DNA of 34,559 nt. Source: Pseudomonadota bacterium. Lineage in GTDB: Bacteria > Pseudomonadota > Alphaproteobacteria > UBA1280 > JAAZVW01. The translations under genes and the position numbers were made by a program. Positions within the stretch are counted from its first letter, which is position 1. Every line of letters begins with the position of its first letter. The DNA is taken from the NCBI GenBank assembly GCA_018623135.1, contig JAAZVW010000013.1, forward strand, positions 1 through 34,559, read 5' to 3'. The notes beneath the pieces were generated by a model. It had not been told where the DNA came from. It did no database searches and saw only the letters and a program-made list of their open reading frames with translations. Positions 8,331 to 16,450 of this stretch are shown in pieces.

Positions 8331-8693
8331 TTATTCGATAATATGTTTTCGTTTCTTTTTATTTTGGCGTCTTTCTTCTTTTTTCACATATTCTTTATTA
8401 ACGCCCAAAGCTTTATAAGCTTCAATAATTTTAGGTTTTACTTGTTCTGTTAAAACTTTTTTGATTGGCTTTAAAATGGGGTTTTCAGGAGGCATTTCAC
8501 CACGTTCGATGGCTTCCTTATGTGGGATATGTACAAATTTGAGATAAAGAATAAAGCTAAGAGGCACTGCAGGTAAAATAAAATTACCAAGTGCGTACGC
8601 CCAAGCTTTAGGAATATTGAGTTGCTGTGCAAAATGAAATGTAACAGCAGCGCTTAAGCCTAAAAATGTTAAATAAAGTTCACCCATATTCAT
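8331..8693 (-). CDS. Small membrane protein, function unknown
   Basis: I do not recognise this 120-residue protein. It has two hydrophobic segments, at about residues 6-22 and 32-52 (WAYALGNFILPAVPLSFILYL), then a hydrophilic, strongly basic C-terminus ending in KKEERRQNKKKRKHIIE. That suggests a two-pass inner-membrane protein with both ends on the cytoplasmic side. It starts 7 bases after the gloB stop with AAAGG immediately upstream, so it is very likely the last gene of the inositol-phosphatase-like/gloB operon. An ATG two codons later could equally be the start. Confidence 0.65.
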   Translation of the reverse strand: MNMGELYLTFLGLSAAVTFHFAQQLNIPKAWAYALGNFILPAVPLSFILYLKFVHIPHKEAIERGEMPPENPILKPIKKVLTEQVKPKIIEAYKALGVNKEYVKKEERRQNKKKRKHIIE

Positions 8694-8700
8694 TTAACCT

Positions 8701-9423
8701 TTAATCGGTATCTTTTTTAGAACGCAGTTCAGCAAATACTTGTGCTGAAGGTGCTTTTAAAAATAGATTATATTTTAATTCATCACCTATTAATTGTGGG
8801 ATAGTTTTACCCGTTTGTCGATAGGTTTTCTTGAGTTTTTCAACATATTCTTTGGTTTTTTGGCACTCAGGTACCTGTTTTTTGATAAATCTATAATTGG
8901 CAATTGTATATTCATGTGTGCAGTATATAAGTGTGTCGAGAGGTAAAGATTTTAATTTTTGAAGGCTGTTAAAATATTGTTCAGCTGTACCTTCGAACAT
9001 ACGTCCGCAACCGCCTAAAAAGAGTGTATCTCCACAAAAAAGAAGTTTATGCGCCTTGCTGTAAAAACAAATATGCCCTGTTGTATGGCCAGGTGTTTCT
9101 ATAACACTGAAGTTATGGCCTTGCCAGGTTAGAGTATCTTCTTCTGTTAGATATTGAGTGCAGGGAGGTAAGCGATGCTGGTCTTTAGCTGCGCCATAAA
9201 CCTTGGGGCTGTATTTTTCTATTAGTCTCGGGATACCATCGGTATGGTCCCAATGATGATGAGTGATAAAAATAGCATCTAAAGGCTTTCCAAGCTCTTG
9301 TAGGGCTTGGGTAACAACATCTGCATCTCCTGGGTCTACAACTGCAATTTTACCTGTTTCATTATCTTTTAGTAGGTAAATATAATTATCTCTTAAAGAT
9401 TTAAGAGTATAGATATTAAGCAT
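8701..9423 (-). CDS. gloB: Hydroxyacylglutathione hydrolase (glyoxalase II)
   Basis: Glyoxalase II hydrolyses S-lactoylglutathione to lactate and glutathione, finishing methylglyoxal detoxification. The 240-residue protein carries the metallo-beta-lactamase signature THHHWDHTDG, GHTTGHICFY, CGDTLFLGGCGRMFEG and HEYTIANYRF, followed by the glyoxalase-II-specific C-terminal region (TIPQLIGDELKYNLFLKAPS, FAELRSKKD). All metal-binding His and Asp residues of the family are present. Its start overlaps the end of the upstream inositol-phosphatase-like gene by 8 bases, so the two are translationally coupled. The small membrane protein gene follows 7 bases later. Confidence 0.95.
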   Translation of the reverse strand: MLNIYTLKSLRDNYIYLLKDNETGKIAVVDPGDADVVTQALQELGKPLDAIFITHHHWDHTDGIPRLIEKYSPKVYGAAKDQHRLPPCTQYLTEEDTLTWQGHNFSVIETPGHTTGHICFYSKAHKLLFCGDTLFLGGCGRMFEGTAEQYFNSLQKLKSLPLDTLIYCTHEYTIANYRFIKKQVPECQKTKEYVEKLKKTYRQTGKTIPQLIGDELKYNLFLKAPSAQVFAELRSKKDTD

Positions 9424-10228
9424 GTTCTTTTTCTTCTAACGCCGTTGCAAAATCATTAATATGAGCGGGGTGACAACAGATATAACCTTCTTTTAGGCGC
9501 CAGTTTTCATCAAATATTTTACTAAGCTTAAAGGTTTGCTCGCCTGTGTTTTTATTATAGATGGTGTAGCCTAATTTTTGGCAAATTGCCCAACCAGCAG
9601 CAACATCCCAAAAATGATCAAAGTTACATTGACCAATAATTTTGCCAGCAGCAATCCAACTTAAACCGACAACAGAGGTGTTGTGGTAGCCTGTGTAACA
9701 AGGGCCAGACCAATTATAGAGTTTTGGGTTCATGATAAAAATATCCGTAGGTGCAATATCTTTTTTGATAGCGCGAGGTAGGTTGATTTGTGAATTTTCT
9801 TGGCTTAAGTAGCTTTTTTCACCATCGCAAATATAGAGTTCATCAAAGAAAGGCAAGTAAATCACACCTAGTTCAAGGTGCTTGTTTTTAACCAATGCTA
9901 AAGAGATGCCAAAGGTTGGTAAACCTGCGCCATATGGGGCTGTGCCATCTATAGGATCAAGCACCCATAAGTATTCGTGGTCAAAGATTTCTTTTTGACT
10001 AAGCTCTGTTTTGTGAATTGATTCTTCATCAATTAAAAAATGATTATCTTGAGCAAGTAGGTTTTTAAAGTCTTGCTGCATCATGTTTGAAATTGCAAGA
10101 TCTGTTTCTGTTACCAGTGTATTATCTGCTTTAAATTCTTTGTTTTCGAGTTGGTGTTGCTGACTTAAAGCATAGGCACCAGCCTTTTTAACAAAGGCAA
10201 TCATTTTGTTAAGATAAGTTTTTTCCAT
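9416..10228 (-). CDS. Inositol monophosphatase family phosphatase
   Basis: Members are Mg-dependent, Li-sensitive sugar- or nucleotide-phosphatases (inositol-1-phosphatase, CysQ-like, histidinol phosphatase). Metal-site motifs are seen in order: LIDEES (about residue 67-70), WVLDPIDGTAPY (about 90-101) and FDHFWDVAAGWAI (about 203-215). The usual family form of the second motif is DPIDGTxNF; here it is DPIDGTAPY. I use the ATG at 10228; a GTG two codons earlier is also open, and neither has a clear ribosome binding site. It is the first gene of an operon with gloB and is divergent from the methyltransferase gene. The substrate cannot be told from sequence. Confidence 0.87.
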   Translation of the reverse strand: MEKTYLNKMIAFVKKAGAYALSQQHQLENKEFKADNTLVTETDLAISNMMQQDFKNLLAQDNHFLIDEESIHKTELSQKEIFDHEYLWVLDPIDGTAPYGAGLPTFGISLALVKNKHLELGVIYLPFFDELYICDGEKSYLSQENSQINLPRAIKKDIAPTDIFIMNPKLYNWSGPCYTGYHNTSVVGLSWIAAGKIIGQCNFDHFWDVAAGWAICQKLGYTIYNKNTGEQTFKLSKIFDENWRLKEGYICCHPAHINDFATALEEKEHA

Positions 10229-10307
10229 GGTCACAATCTGTATATTTTGCTTTAATAAAGGCTCATTAGAATAACGAAACTAACACAATACAGGCATAAA
10301 AGCAAAA

Positions 10308-11054
10308 ATGTGGATTAAAGCGGCTGATTTAAGGCAGTGGTATCAGACAGAAATAGGGCGTATAACAAAGCGTGTGTTAAGGCGTAGATTACGCCGCTTA
10401 TTGCCTGTGCAACAGCCTGGAAAAGTGTTGGTAATAGGGTATGCTGTGCCTTATATGCGTTTATTTAGGCATGCAGATGTGGTGCATTTATGTCCCAAAT
10501 CTTTAGGGGTGATTAGGTTTCCGGAAGAAGGGCAAAGTAAAACGCTTTTATCATATGAAGATGAGATGCCTTTTAAAGAAGATACCTTTGATTATGTGTT
10601 TGTATGCCACGGACTTGAATTTGCAGAACACCCAAGGCAAACATTAGCAGAAATTTGGCGTGTACTTAAAAGCCAAGGTAAGGTGTTGCTGATGGCGCCT
10701 AATCGTTTAAGCCCATGGTCTCGGATAGAACAAACACCTTTTGCAAAGGGTAAGCCTTATTCTGCGGGTGAACTAAACATGCTTTTAAAAGAACAAAATT
10801 ACTTAATGACGCAATCAGGTTTTGGGCTGTATTTTCCACCATCTTCTAAAAAACTTGCTCTGAAATTTTTTGATCTTTTTGAAAAAATTGGGGATAGGTG
10901 GTTTGCTATGATGGGTGGTGTTGTGCTTATTGAAGCTAAAAAGAATTTATTTGGGGGGCAGCCTGTTAAAGAGATGCGCCCCAAAGAAAAAGAAAAATTA
11001 AAGCTCAAACCTGCCTTAGGAACAGCTTATAAACAACAAAAAAGCAGCCGTTAG
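10308..11054 (+). CDS. Class I SAM-dependent methyltransferase
   Basis: A 248-residue methyltransferase of the Methyltransf_11 type. Visible elements are GKVLVIGYAVPYMRLF (motif I region, with the usual glycine-rich turn reduced to GYA), EDEMPFKEDTFDYVFVCHGLEFAEHPRQTLAEIWRVLKSQGKVLLMAPNR (motifs II and III, in two parts) and a basic C-terminal tail rich in Lys and Glu. A Arg-rich N-terminal stretch (KRVLRRRLRRLLP) is notable. A methyltransferase of this type next to gloB is a recurring arrangement in alphaproteobacteria. The substrate is unknown. The stop codon lies inside the terminator hairpin. Confidence 0.82.
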   Translation: MWIKAADLRQWYQTEIGRITKRVLRRRLRRLLPVQQPGKVLVIGYAVPYMRLFRHADVVHLCPKSLGVIRFPEEGQSKTLLSYEDEMPFKEDTFDYVFVCHGLEFAEHPRQTLAEIWRVLKSQGKVLLMAPNRLSPWSRIEQTPFAKGKPYSAGELNMLLKEQNYLMTQSGFGLYFPPSSKKLALKFFDLFEKIGDRWFAMMGGVVLIEAKKNLFGGQPVKEMRPKEKEKLKLKPALGTAYKQQKSSR

Positions 11055-11070
11055 GCTGCTTTTTTGTTGT
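11033..11070. terminator. 17-bp bidirectional terminator
   Basis: Perfect inverted repeat of 17 bp with loop GTTA: ACAAC, six A, GCAGCC on the left and its complement on the right. The TAG of the methyltransferase gene (11052-11054) lies within it. It also terminates the two small minus-strand genes that end at 11075. Confidence 0.9.
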
Positions 11071-11074
11071 ATCG

Positions 11075-11215
11075 TTAGCGTTTTTTGAGCTTTCGCAAAG
11101 TTGCGGCCAGTTTTTGACCTGAACGCATTGATTTACTCATATCCCGCATTTGGCGGTTTTGCCCTTTGCGGCGTCCATATTCATCTAGCCGTTTTTGTGG
11201 TTGTTGTTTTGCCAT
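11075..11215 (-). CDS. Tiny basic protein (46 aa), function unknown
   Basis: A 46-residue open reading frame starting MAKQQPQKRLDEYGRRKGQN and ending LRKLKKR, with roughly a third of residues Lys or Arg and one Trp-less, Cys-less composition. An excellent AAAGGAAG ribosome binding site lies 4-5 bases before the ATG. It sits 48 bases after the neighbouring 60-residue gene in the same direction and ends 5 bases from a strong terminator. These signals make it a real gene in my view. The composition suggests binding to nucleic acid or ribosomes, but that is inference. Confidence 0.65.
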   Translation of the reverse strand: MAKQQPQKRLDEYGRRKGQNRQMRDMSKSMRSGQKLAATLRKLKKR

Positions 11216-11263
11216 GTTTCTTCCTTTAAAAAGAGAATTTAACGAGTAAAGAAGGCTTAATTC

Positions 11264-11446
11264 TTAAGCCTGATTTCGACGCTGATTGCGGCAGGCCGCA
11301 CGCTCGCGTTGAAAAGGTTTGCCATCGTGCTTACGACGATGACGTTCTTTTTGTACAGCATTTTGGTGATGTTGGTGCGCCAAAATGCTTTTGGAATGGG
11401 GGCGTGATTTTTCGGTTTGCTCTTTGAGGGCTTTGATTTCAGACAT
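11264..11446 (-). CDS. Small basic protein (60 aa), function unknown
   Basis: Sixty residues, very rich in Arg, Lys, His and Gln (for example LAHQHHQNAVQKERHRRKHD), starting MSEIKALKEQTEKSR. AAGGAT lies 5 bases before the ATG. The stop codon is inside a short inverted repeat (AGGCTTAA/TTAAGCCT, 11253-11271). It is the first of two tandem small basic genes. No known domain is recognised. Possible roles are RNA or ribosome binding; the evidence is composition and gene signals only. Confidence 0.6.
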   Translation of the reverse strand: MSEIKALKEQTEKSRPHSKSILAHQHHQNAVQKERHRRKHDGKPFQRERAACRNQRRNQA

Positions 11447-11541
11447 GTTTATCCTTAATCCATATGAAACGTAAATGCCTTAAAGGCTTGGTTTTGCTTT
11501 TTAGCTGGAAAAGGCTAGCAAAGAAAAATATTGTATGCAAG

Positions 11542-12060
11542 TTATTTTTTATATGAAATGTTGCATAAACAACCAAGGCTGTTTATTTCGCCAATACTTG
11601 GCGTACATAACTGTGGGTTGTTGATAAGTGTTTTTTGTTCATCTGGTAGGCTTACAATGGAATCGACCTCTGCCAACATAAGAGTGAGATGAAAGTTATT
11701 AGGTAGGTATGTTATGTCTATATTATGCTCTGTTAGTGTCGAAATAAGCTGTTCTTGTAGTATTTTTAGGCTGTCTTGTTCTTCTAAAAAGAGAGAGATG
11801 CTTTTTCTGTCTTCACGGGGTTTTACCAAAATAGCTTCGGCAGTTAATTTTTGCATAAGTGGAAAAAGAGGTTCTATCACTTTTACGATTTCCACAACAG
11901 GTCTTTCAGTCTTAAAATGGCATAAGCTGGTATGCGGAATAGATGTTTCCCCCTGAATATAATCAAGGGGCGTGTTCATGGCTTTAAGAAGTTGGCAAAA
12001 GTTGCTGATGTCTTCATTAAAGGCTTCTGGGTATGTAAAGCAGAGGCTGTATGTAGGCAT
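11542..12060 (-). CDS. 2H phosphoesterase superfamily-like protein
   Basis: A 172-residue protein with two H-x-S/T motifs at the expected spacing: His43-Thr-Ser45 in IPHTSLCHF and His124-Leu-Thr126 in NNFHLTLML. That is the signature of the 2H phosphoesterase group (2'-5' RNA ligase-like, cyclic phosphodiesterases), which act on cyclic phosphates or RNA ends. The order of predicted strands and helices fits the bilobal fold. It starts 3 bases after the rmuC stop, so it is probably translated together with rmuC. The assignment is based on motifs rather than clear whole-length similarity. Confidence 0.6.
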   Translation of the reverse strand: MPTYSLCFTYPEAFNEDISNFCQLLKAMNTPLDYIQGETSIPHTSLCHFKTERPVVEIVKVIEPLFPLMQKLTAEAILVKPREDRKSISLFLEEQDSLKILQEQLISTLTEHNIDITYLPNNFHLTLMLAEVDSIVSLPDEQKTLINNPQLCTPSIGEINSLGCLCNISYKK

Positions 12061-12063
12061 CTG

Positions 12064-13212
12064 TTAACCTAGCAGTTTTTGTTCATCAGTATCAGAATCG
12101 ATAGCTGTTTTAGAGCTGCTACGAAGCTCTAAAATTTTCTCTAAAGGTTTTTCCAGTTGGTTGCGGCGTGTACCCGTTAAATTTGAGAATGTTTTTTGCG
12201 CTGTATCTAGCTGGCGTTGGGCTTTTTCGACTTCGTCTGCATACATTTGCCACTGTTTGTAGAATTTATCGAGCAAATTGATCATTTCTGCTGATTTTTT
12301 CTCCATCTGGAAATTATCCACAGCTTGGCGAATAACCCCTAAAATAGCGTACAACGTCATAGGTGAACAGAGAATAACTTTGTTTTTCATTGCTTCATCT
12401 AAAAGCCCAGGGTCTTGCTCATTTAAAAAGCTGAAAACCTGTTCATTAGGTATGAATATAAGCAGATAATCGAGCGTGTTGCCTTGTTCTGAAATATAGC
12501 CACCACGGTTAATGGATTCTTTAACACGCATACGCGCGGCTTTTAAAAATTCTTTACGGTAGTTTTCTTTTTCTGTTTCGGACTGTGCATTTAAATAGTT
12601 CATATAACTATCTAGCGGGAACTTAACATCCATATTTACAACACGGTTTTTAGGAAGTTCAAATGTAAAATCAGGGCGTTTACCATCTTCTGTTTGTGTT
12701 TGTTTGTGGTAGTTAATGCCTTCTATCATGCCCGCAAAACGTAACACGTCTTCTGCCATGCGTTCACCCCACTGGCCGCGTGCTGTGGTGTTTGCTAAGG
12801 CGCTACGCAGTTGTTCTGTCGTTTGGTGAAGGTGTTCTGTTTTATGAGCGGCTTGTTTAAGGCTTTCTGATAGCTGACCAAAAGATTCTTTACGCTCTTT
12901 TTCGATGCCTTGCATCATGTTTTGCATTTTAGAAATATCTTCTTTCATGGCTTTTATAGATTGATCTATGAGCTCTTTTTTGCCTTCAAGCTGTTGGCCA
13001 GAAAGTTGTTGTTGCTGTTGTGCTTGCTGATTAAGTTGCTCTTTTGCCACTCTGAAGAACTCTTCTGCATTTTCGGATAAAGCTTGGCGAGAAAGAACAT
13101 TAAATGTTTGTGCAATATTTTCCTTATAGGATTTTTGAAAAACTTTATTAAGCACAAAAATAAGCGCTGCACCTGTAATAAAACCAAGAATAAAGAAGAG
13201 TGTTTCAGACAT
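12064..13212 (-). CDS. rmuC: DNA recombination protein RmuC
   Basis: RmuC proteins limit recombination at inverted repeats and contain a PD-(D/E)XK nuclease-like core. The N-terminus is a single membrane anchor (about residues 4-24), followed by a long Gln-rich coiled coil (about 45-150) and the conserved RmuC domain: RGQWGERMAEDVLRFAGM, GKRPDFTFELP, NMDVKFPLDSYMNYL, LIFIPNEQVFSFL and CSPMTLYAILGVIRQA. I start at the ATG at 13212 (382 residues, MSETLFF); a TTG four codons upstream is also open. Neither has a strong ribosome binding site. It forms a two-gene unit with the downstream 2H phosphoesterase-like gene. Confidence 0.93.
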   Translation of the reverse strand: MSETLFFILGFITGAALIFVLNKVFQKSYKENIAQTFNVLSRQALSENAEEFFRVAKEQLNQQAQQQQQLSGQQLEGKKELIDQSIKAMKEDISKMQNMMQGIEKERKESFGQLSESLKQAAHKTEHLHQTTEQLRSALANTTARGQWGERMAEDVLRFAGMIEGINYHKQTQTEDGKRPDFTFELPKNRVVNMDVKFPLDSYMNYLNAQSETEKENYRKEFLKAARMRVKESINRGGYISEQGNTLDYLLIFIPNEQVFSFLNEQDPGLLDEAMKNKVILCSPMTLYAILGVIRQAVDNFQMEKKSAEMINLLDKFYKQWQMYADEVEKAQRQLDTAQKTFSNLTGTRRNQLEKPLEKILELRSSSKTAIDSDTDEQKLLG

Positions 13213-13283
13213 GATATATACCAAACGTTTGTCATATAAATTAAAAAAATAGCACAGATTTAGTGTACAGAATATCCTACAAA

Positions 13284-13306
13284 AAAACCAGCCTTTTGGC
13301 TGGTTT
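13284..13306 (-). terminator. Terminator of the tetR-type gene
   Basis: Inverted repeat AAAACCAGCC/GGCTGGTTTT (loop partly TTTT), followed on the minus strand by a run of seven T, about 10 bases after the tetR stop codon. Confidence 0.8.
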
Positions 13307-13315
13307 TAAAAAATA

Positions 13316-13933
13316 TTAAAGTACTTTTGCAAAGTTTTTAAATAGATTCATGGTAGAGCTGATAATTTCTTCTCGGGTTCTTAATGGCGGGCTTGAAAGC
13401 ATATCGGCAATAAGATAATGCGCAACAAGGCTGTTTAAAAAGAGAAAAGAAAGCTCTTCTGTATTCTCACAACAGATGCGACCTTTTTCTTGTTGATGGT
13501 CTAAGTAATTTTTAAGTTCATCTAAGCTAAGTTTAGGACCGTTTTCGTAAAATATTTTAGCAAGTTCAGGGTTCTGGGCGCTTTCAGTGTGTAGTAAGCG
13601 GCGTAATGCGATAGATTCTTTGCTTGAAATAAGATCAATAAAGTTTTCACAGAAGTTTTCTAGCGTGCTTAATACATCACCTTTTTCGTATGATTCACGT
13701 AGTACAGAATATTTTTTGTCGCATTCATTGCCCATAACAGCAAGAAACAAAAAATGTTTGTTTTCAAAATTCGAGTAGATTGTTTGTTTTGCAACGCCTG
13801 CTACTTTTGCAATATCATCCATTGAACTTGCGTGGTAACCGCGCTCAAGAAAGATATGCGATGCAGCTTCAATAATGGCTAATCTTTTTTGTTCTCGTTT
13901 CGAAATAGGTTGCACTTGTTTCATAAGTCCCAT
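13316..13933 (-). CDS. TetR/AcrR family transcriptional regulator
   Basis: The 205-residue protein has a typical TetR DNA-binding domain (about residues 16-62): KRLAIIEAASHIFLERGYHASSMDDIAKVAGVAKQTIYSNF, here in one helix-turn-helix block, then FENKHFLFLAVM. The C-terminal ligand-binding part is all-helical and resembles the AcrR-like C-terminal group (SIALRRLLHTESAQNPELAKIFYENGP). It is divergent from the RND/LolA-like/barrel operon and a palindromic operator lies between them, so it very likely represses that operon and perhaps itself. An ATG three codons later could be the true start; no strong ribosome binding site distinguishes them. The inducing ligand is unknown, perhaps a lipid or hydrophobic compound. 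Confidence 0.9.
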   Translation of the reverse strand: MGLMKQVQPISKREQKRLAIIEAASHIFLERGYHASSMDDIAKVAGVAKQTIYSNFENKHFLFLAVMGNECDKKYSVLRESYEKGDVLSTLENFCENFIDLISSKESIALRRLLHTESAQNPELAKIFYENGPKLSLDELKNYLDHQQEKGRICCENTEELSFLFLNSLVAHYLIADMLSSPPLRTREEIISSTMNLFKNFAKVL

Positions 13934-13986
13934 TTAATATTTAATTAAGCTATAACTCTTTTTAGTATAAACAGTTTATTAATCTA

Positions 13987-14014
13987 TTGACATTTTAAGC
14001 AATAGGTTTAATAT
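13987..14014 (+). promoter_or_regulatory. Sigma70-type promoter of the RND operon
   Basis: TTGACA (13987-13992), 16-base spacer, TAATAT (14009-14014). The -35 is a perfect consensus and the -10 is close. The predicted start is near 14020, inside the palindrome at 14019-14040. Confidence 0.75.
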
Positions 14015-14018
14015 CTAG

Positions 14019-14040
14019 AACTAGACTAGACAGTCTAGTT
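14019..14040. promoter_or_regulatory. TetR-type operator
   Basis: Two nested perfect inverted repeats: AACTAGACT/AGTCTAGTT with a four-base spacer, and inside it ACTAGAC-A-GTCTAGT (14025-14039). It overlaps the predicted transcription start of the RND operon and lies between that operon and the divergent tetR gene, the expected place for TetR repression. Confidence 0.75.
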
Positions 14041-14107
14041 TGGTCTGCGTAATTATTAATATGGCGGTTTTTATAAGAAATTGCAAATATAAAGGATACT
14101 TAAGTCC

Positions 14108-16450
14108 ATGATGTCCGCATCAGAAAAATTGATTGTGCGTTTTACGCAACAACTTATTCGTTTTAAATATGTGGTATTAATTCTTATGGTTTTTTTGGGT
14201 GTTGGTATTGCTTCTGGCGCTCAAAAACTAGGTTTTGATACAAACTATCGCGTATTTTTCTCAGAGCAAAATCCTCAGCTTCTTAAATTTGATGAGTTAC
14301 AAAAGGTTTATACAAAATCAGATAACGCCATGATTTTTGTAAAGCCAAAAAACCCTGACGTACATGTTTTTGATAAGCAAGTTTTAGAAGCAGTGCTTTG
14401 GTTAACAGAGCAAGGTTGGCAGGTGCCCTATGCGACCCGCGTTGATTCTATTACAAACTTCCAGCATACATATGCAGAAGAAGATGATCTTATCGTTGCG
14501 GACTTGGTGTATGAAGATGAACTTGCTGATTTGACCCCAGAAGAACTTAACAGGCGTTTAGAAATCGCCCAAAATGAGCCACTTCTTAAAGGTCTATTAA
14601 TTTCTAAAGATGGTAAAGCAACAGGTGTAAATACAACTGTATACTTACCTGAAGATGATAGCAACGCGCCTATTGAAGTGTATCAGTTTTCTCGTGATGT
14701 GATGGCACAGGCGGAGGAAAAATTCCCAGAGCTTACTTTTGCGCTTTCTGGTGTTGCGACTATGAATGCGAATTTTGCATTGGTAAGCCAAATGGATATG
14801 GGTAAATTAGTGCCTATTATGTATGCGTTACTTGTTGTGGGCATGTTTGTATTTTTGCGTTCATTTACAGGGACTTTAGCAACAGTTGTTATTATTGGTC
14901 TTTCTGCAGGTGTAGCTTTAGGTCTTACAGGTTTTATTGGTATTCATTTAACACCAATTTCTGCTGCAGCGCCAACAATTATTCTTACCCTTGCAATTGC
15001 TGATTCTATTCATGTTTTGGTGACGATGTTCCATAGTATGAGACAAGGCATGGCTAAAAATGATGCAATTGTGGAAAGTTTACGTATTAACTTTTTACCA
15101 GTATTTTTAACAAGTTTAACAACTGTTATTGGGTTTATGAGTCTTAACTTTTCTGATGCACCACCCTTTAGGCATTTAGGTAATATTACAGCTATGGGTG
15201 TGGTGGCAGCTTTTGTGTTTTCTATTATCTTGCTACCTGTGCTTATGTCTATTTTACCTGTACGTGTGAGTACAGAAGAAGGTTATGACCCAGGTCAAAC
15301 AAAGCTTACTCCGTTAGGTAATTGGGTGATTAAGCATAAACATAAAGTTTTTGCTGTAATGGTTATTGCTTCTGCTTATTTATTGGCAATGATTCCACGT
15401 ATTGAACTCAATGATGAATTTGTTAAATACTTTGATGAATCTTTAGAGTTTAGACAGCATACAGATATGGTGACTAAAGAGCTAAGTGGTACTTATACGA
15501 TGGACTTTAGCTTAAAATCTGGCGCGCCTTCTGGTATTTCTTCTCCCGAATATTTACAGAAGTTAGAAGAATTTTCTGACTGGTTATACGAGCAACCTAA
15601 AGTACAGCACGTATATTCCCTTTCTGAAATTTTCAAACGCTTAAATAAAAATATGCATGGTGATAACCCGGATTATTTCCGTCTACCTGCGGATAAAGAG
15701 CTTTCTGCACAATACTTACTTATGTATGAAATGTCTTTACCACAGGGCTTGGATTTAAATGACCGTGTGAATATTGATAAATCCGCTTCGCGTTTAACTG
15801 TTACTTTAGATGATTTATCAACCGTTGAACTGCGTGCTTTAAAAAAATCTTCAGAACAGTGGCTTAAAGAAAATACCCCAGAGTATATGCATACAGAACC
15901 AACCTCACCAGTTGTGATGTTCTCATATATCTCTGAGCGTAATATTGAAAGCATGTTAAGTGGTACAATTGTTGCCTTCTTGATGATTTCTGTTGTGCTA
16001 CTTATTGCTTTGCGTAGTGTTAAGATGGGCGTTATTTCTCTTATACCAAATATGTTGCCTCTTGGTCTTACATTCGGTATTTGGGCAATTACGGCAGGGC
16101 AAGTGAATATGTCTGTTGCTATTATTGCGGCAACATCTTTAGGTATTATTGTGGATGATACAGTTCACTTTTTATCTAAATATATTCGTGCACGTAGAGA
16201 AAAAGGCTTAAGCCCAGAAGATGCGGTACGCTATTCATTCTCAACTGTAGGCACAGCCTTAGTTGTAACAACAGCAACATTAGTGGCAGGCTTTATTGTG
16301 CTTATGTGGTCTGTTTTCCAGCCGAATGGTATTATGGGTATGCTTACAGCCCTTGCGATTGTAACAGCCCTTGTTGTAGACTTTTTACTGTTACCAGTAT
16401 TGCTACTTTACTTTGATAAAAATAAACAAAAGGAACCAAAGAATGTTTAA
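14108..16450 (+). CDS. RND superfamily (MMPL/HAE3-type) transporter
   Basis: A 780-residue inner-membrane permease with the two-half RND layout: one transmembrane segment (about 20-38), a large periplasmic loop (about 40-230), five segments (about 232-385), then the same again (about 412-430, loop to 618, segments 619-775). The proton-relay aspartates are seen in both halves: LTLAIADSIHVLVTMFHSM and LGIIVDDTVHFLSKYI. This pattern fits the HAE3/MMPL group, whose known members move lipids and hydrophobic molecules such as hopanoids, rather than the AcrB drug pumps. AAAGGA lies 11 bases before the ATG. It is the first gene after the TetR operator and overlaps the next gene by 8 bases. No membrane-fusion protein is encoded here. 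Confidence 0.92.
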   Translation: MMSASEKLIVRFTQQLIRFKYVVLILMVFLGVGIASGAQKLGFDTNYRVFFSEQNPQLLKFDELQKVYTKSDNAMIFVKPKNPDVHVFDKQVLEAVLWLTEQGWQVPYATRVDSITNFQHTYAEEDDLIVADLVYEDELADLTPEELNRRLEIAQNEPLLKGLLISKDGKATGVNTTVYLPEDDSNAPIEVYQFSRDVMAQAEEKFPELTFALSGVATMNANFALVSQMDMGKLVPIMYALLVVGMFVFLRSFTGTLATVVIIGLSAGVALGLTGFIGIHLTPISAAAPTIILTLAIADSIHVLVTMFHSMRQGMAKNDAIVESLRINFLPVFLTSLTTVIGFMSLNFSDAPPFRHLGNITAMGVVAAFVFSIILLPVLMSILPVRVSTEEGYDPGQTKLTPLGNWVIKHKHKVFAVMVIASAYLLAMIPRIELNDEFVKYFDESLEFRQHTDMVTKELSGTYTMDFSLKSGAPSGISSPEYLQKLEEFSDWLYEQPKVQHVYSLSEIFKRLNKNMHGDNPDYFRLPADKELSAQYLLMYEMSLPQGLDLNDRVNIDKSASRLTVTLDDLSTVELRALKKSSEQWLKENTPEYMHTEPTSPVVMFSYISERNIESMLSGTIVAFLMISVVLLIALRSVKMGVISLIPNMLPLGLTFGIWAITAGQVNMSVAIIAATSLGIIVDDTVHFLSKYIRARREKGLSPEDAVRYSFSTVGTALVVTTATLVAGFIVLMWSVFQPNGIMGMLTALAIVTALVVDFLLLPVLLLYFDKNKQKEPKNV

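Noticed and set aside
16413-16442. Longer N-terminus for the LolA-like protein
   Set aside because: The internal ATG at 16443 has a ribosome binding site and begins a proper signal peptide; the upstream extension is charged and would block export.
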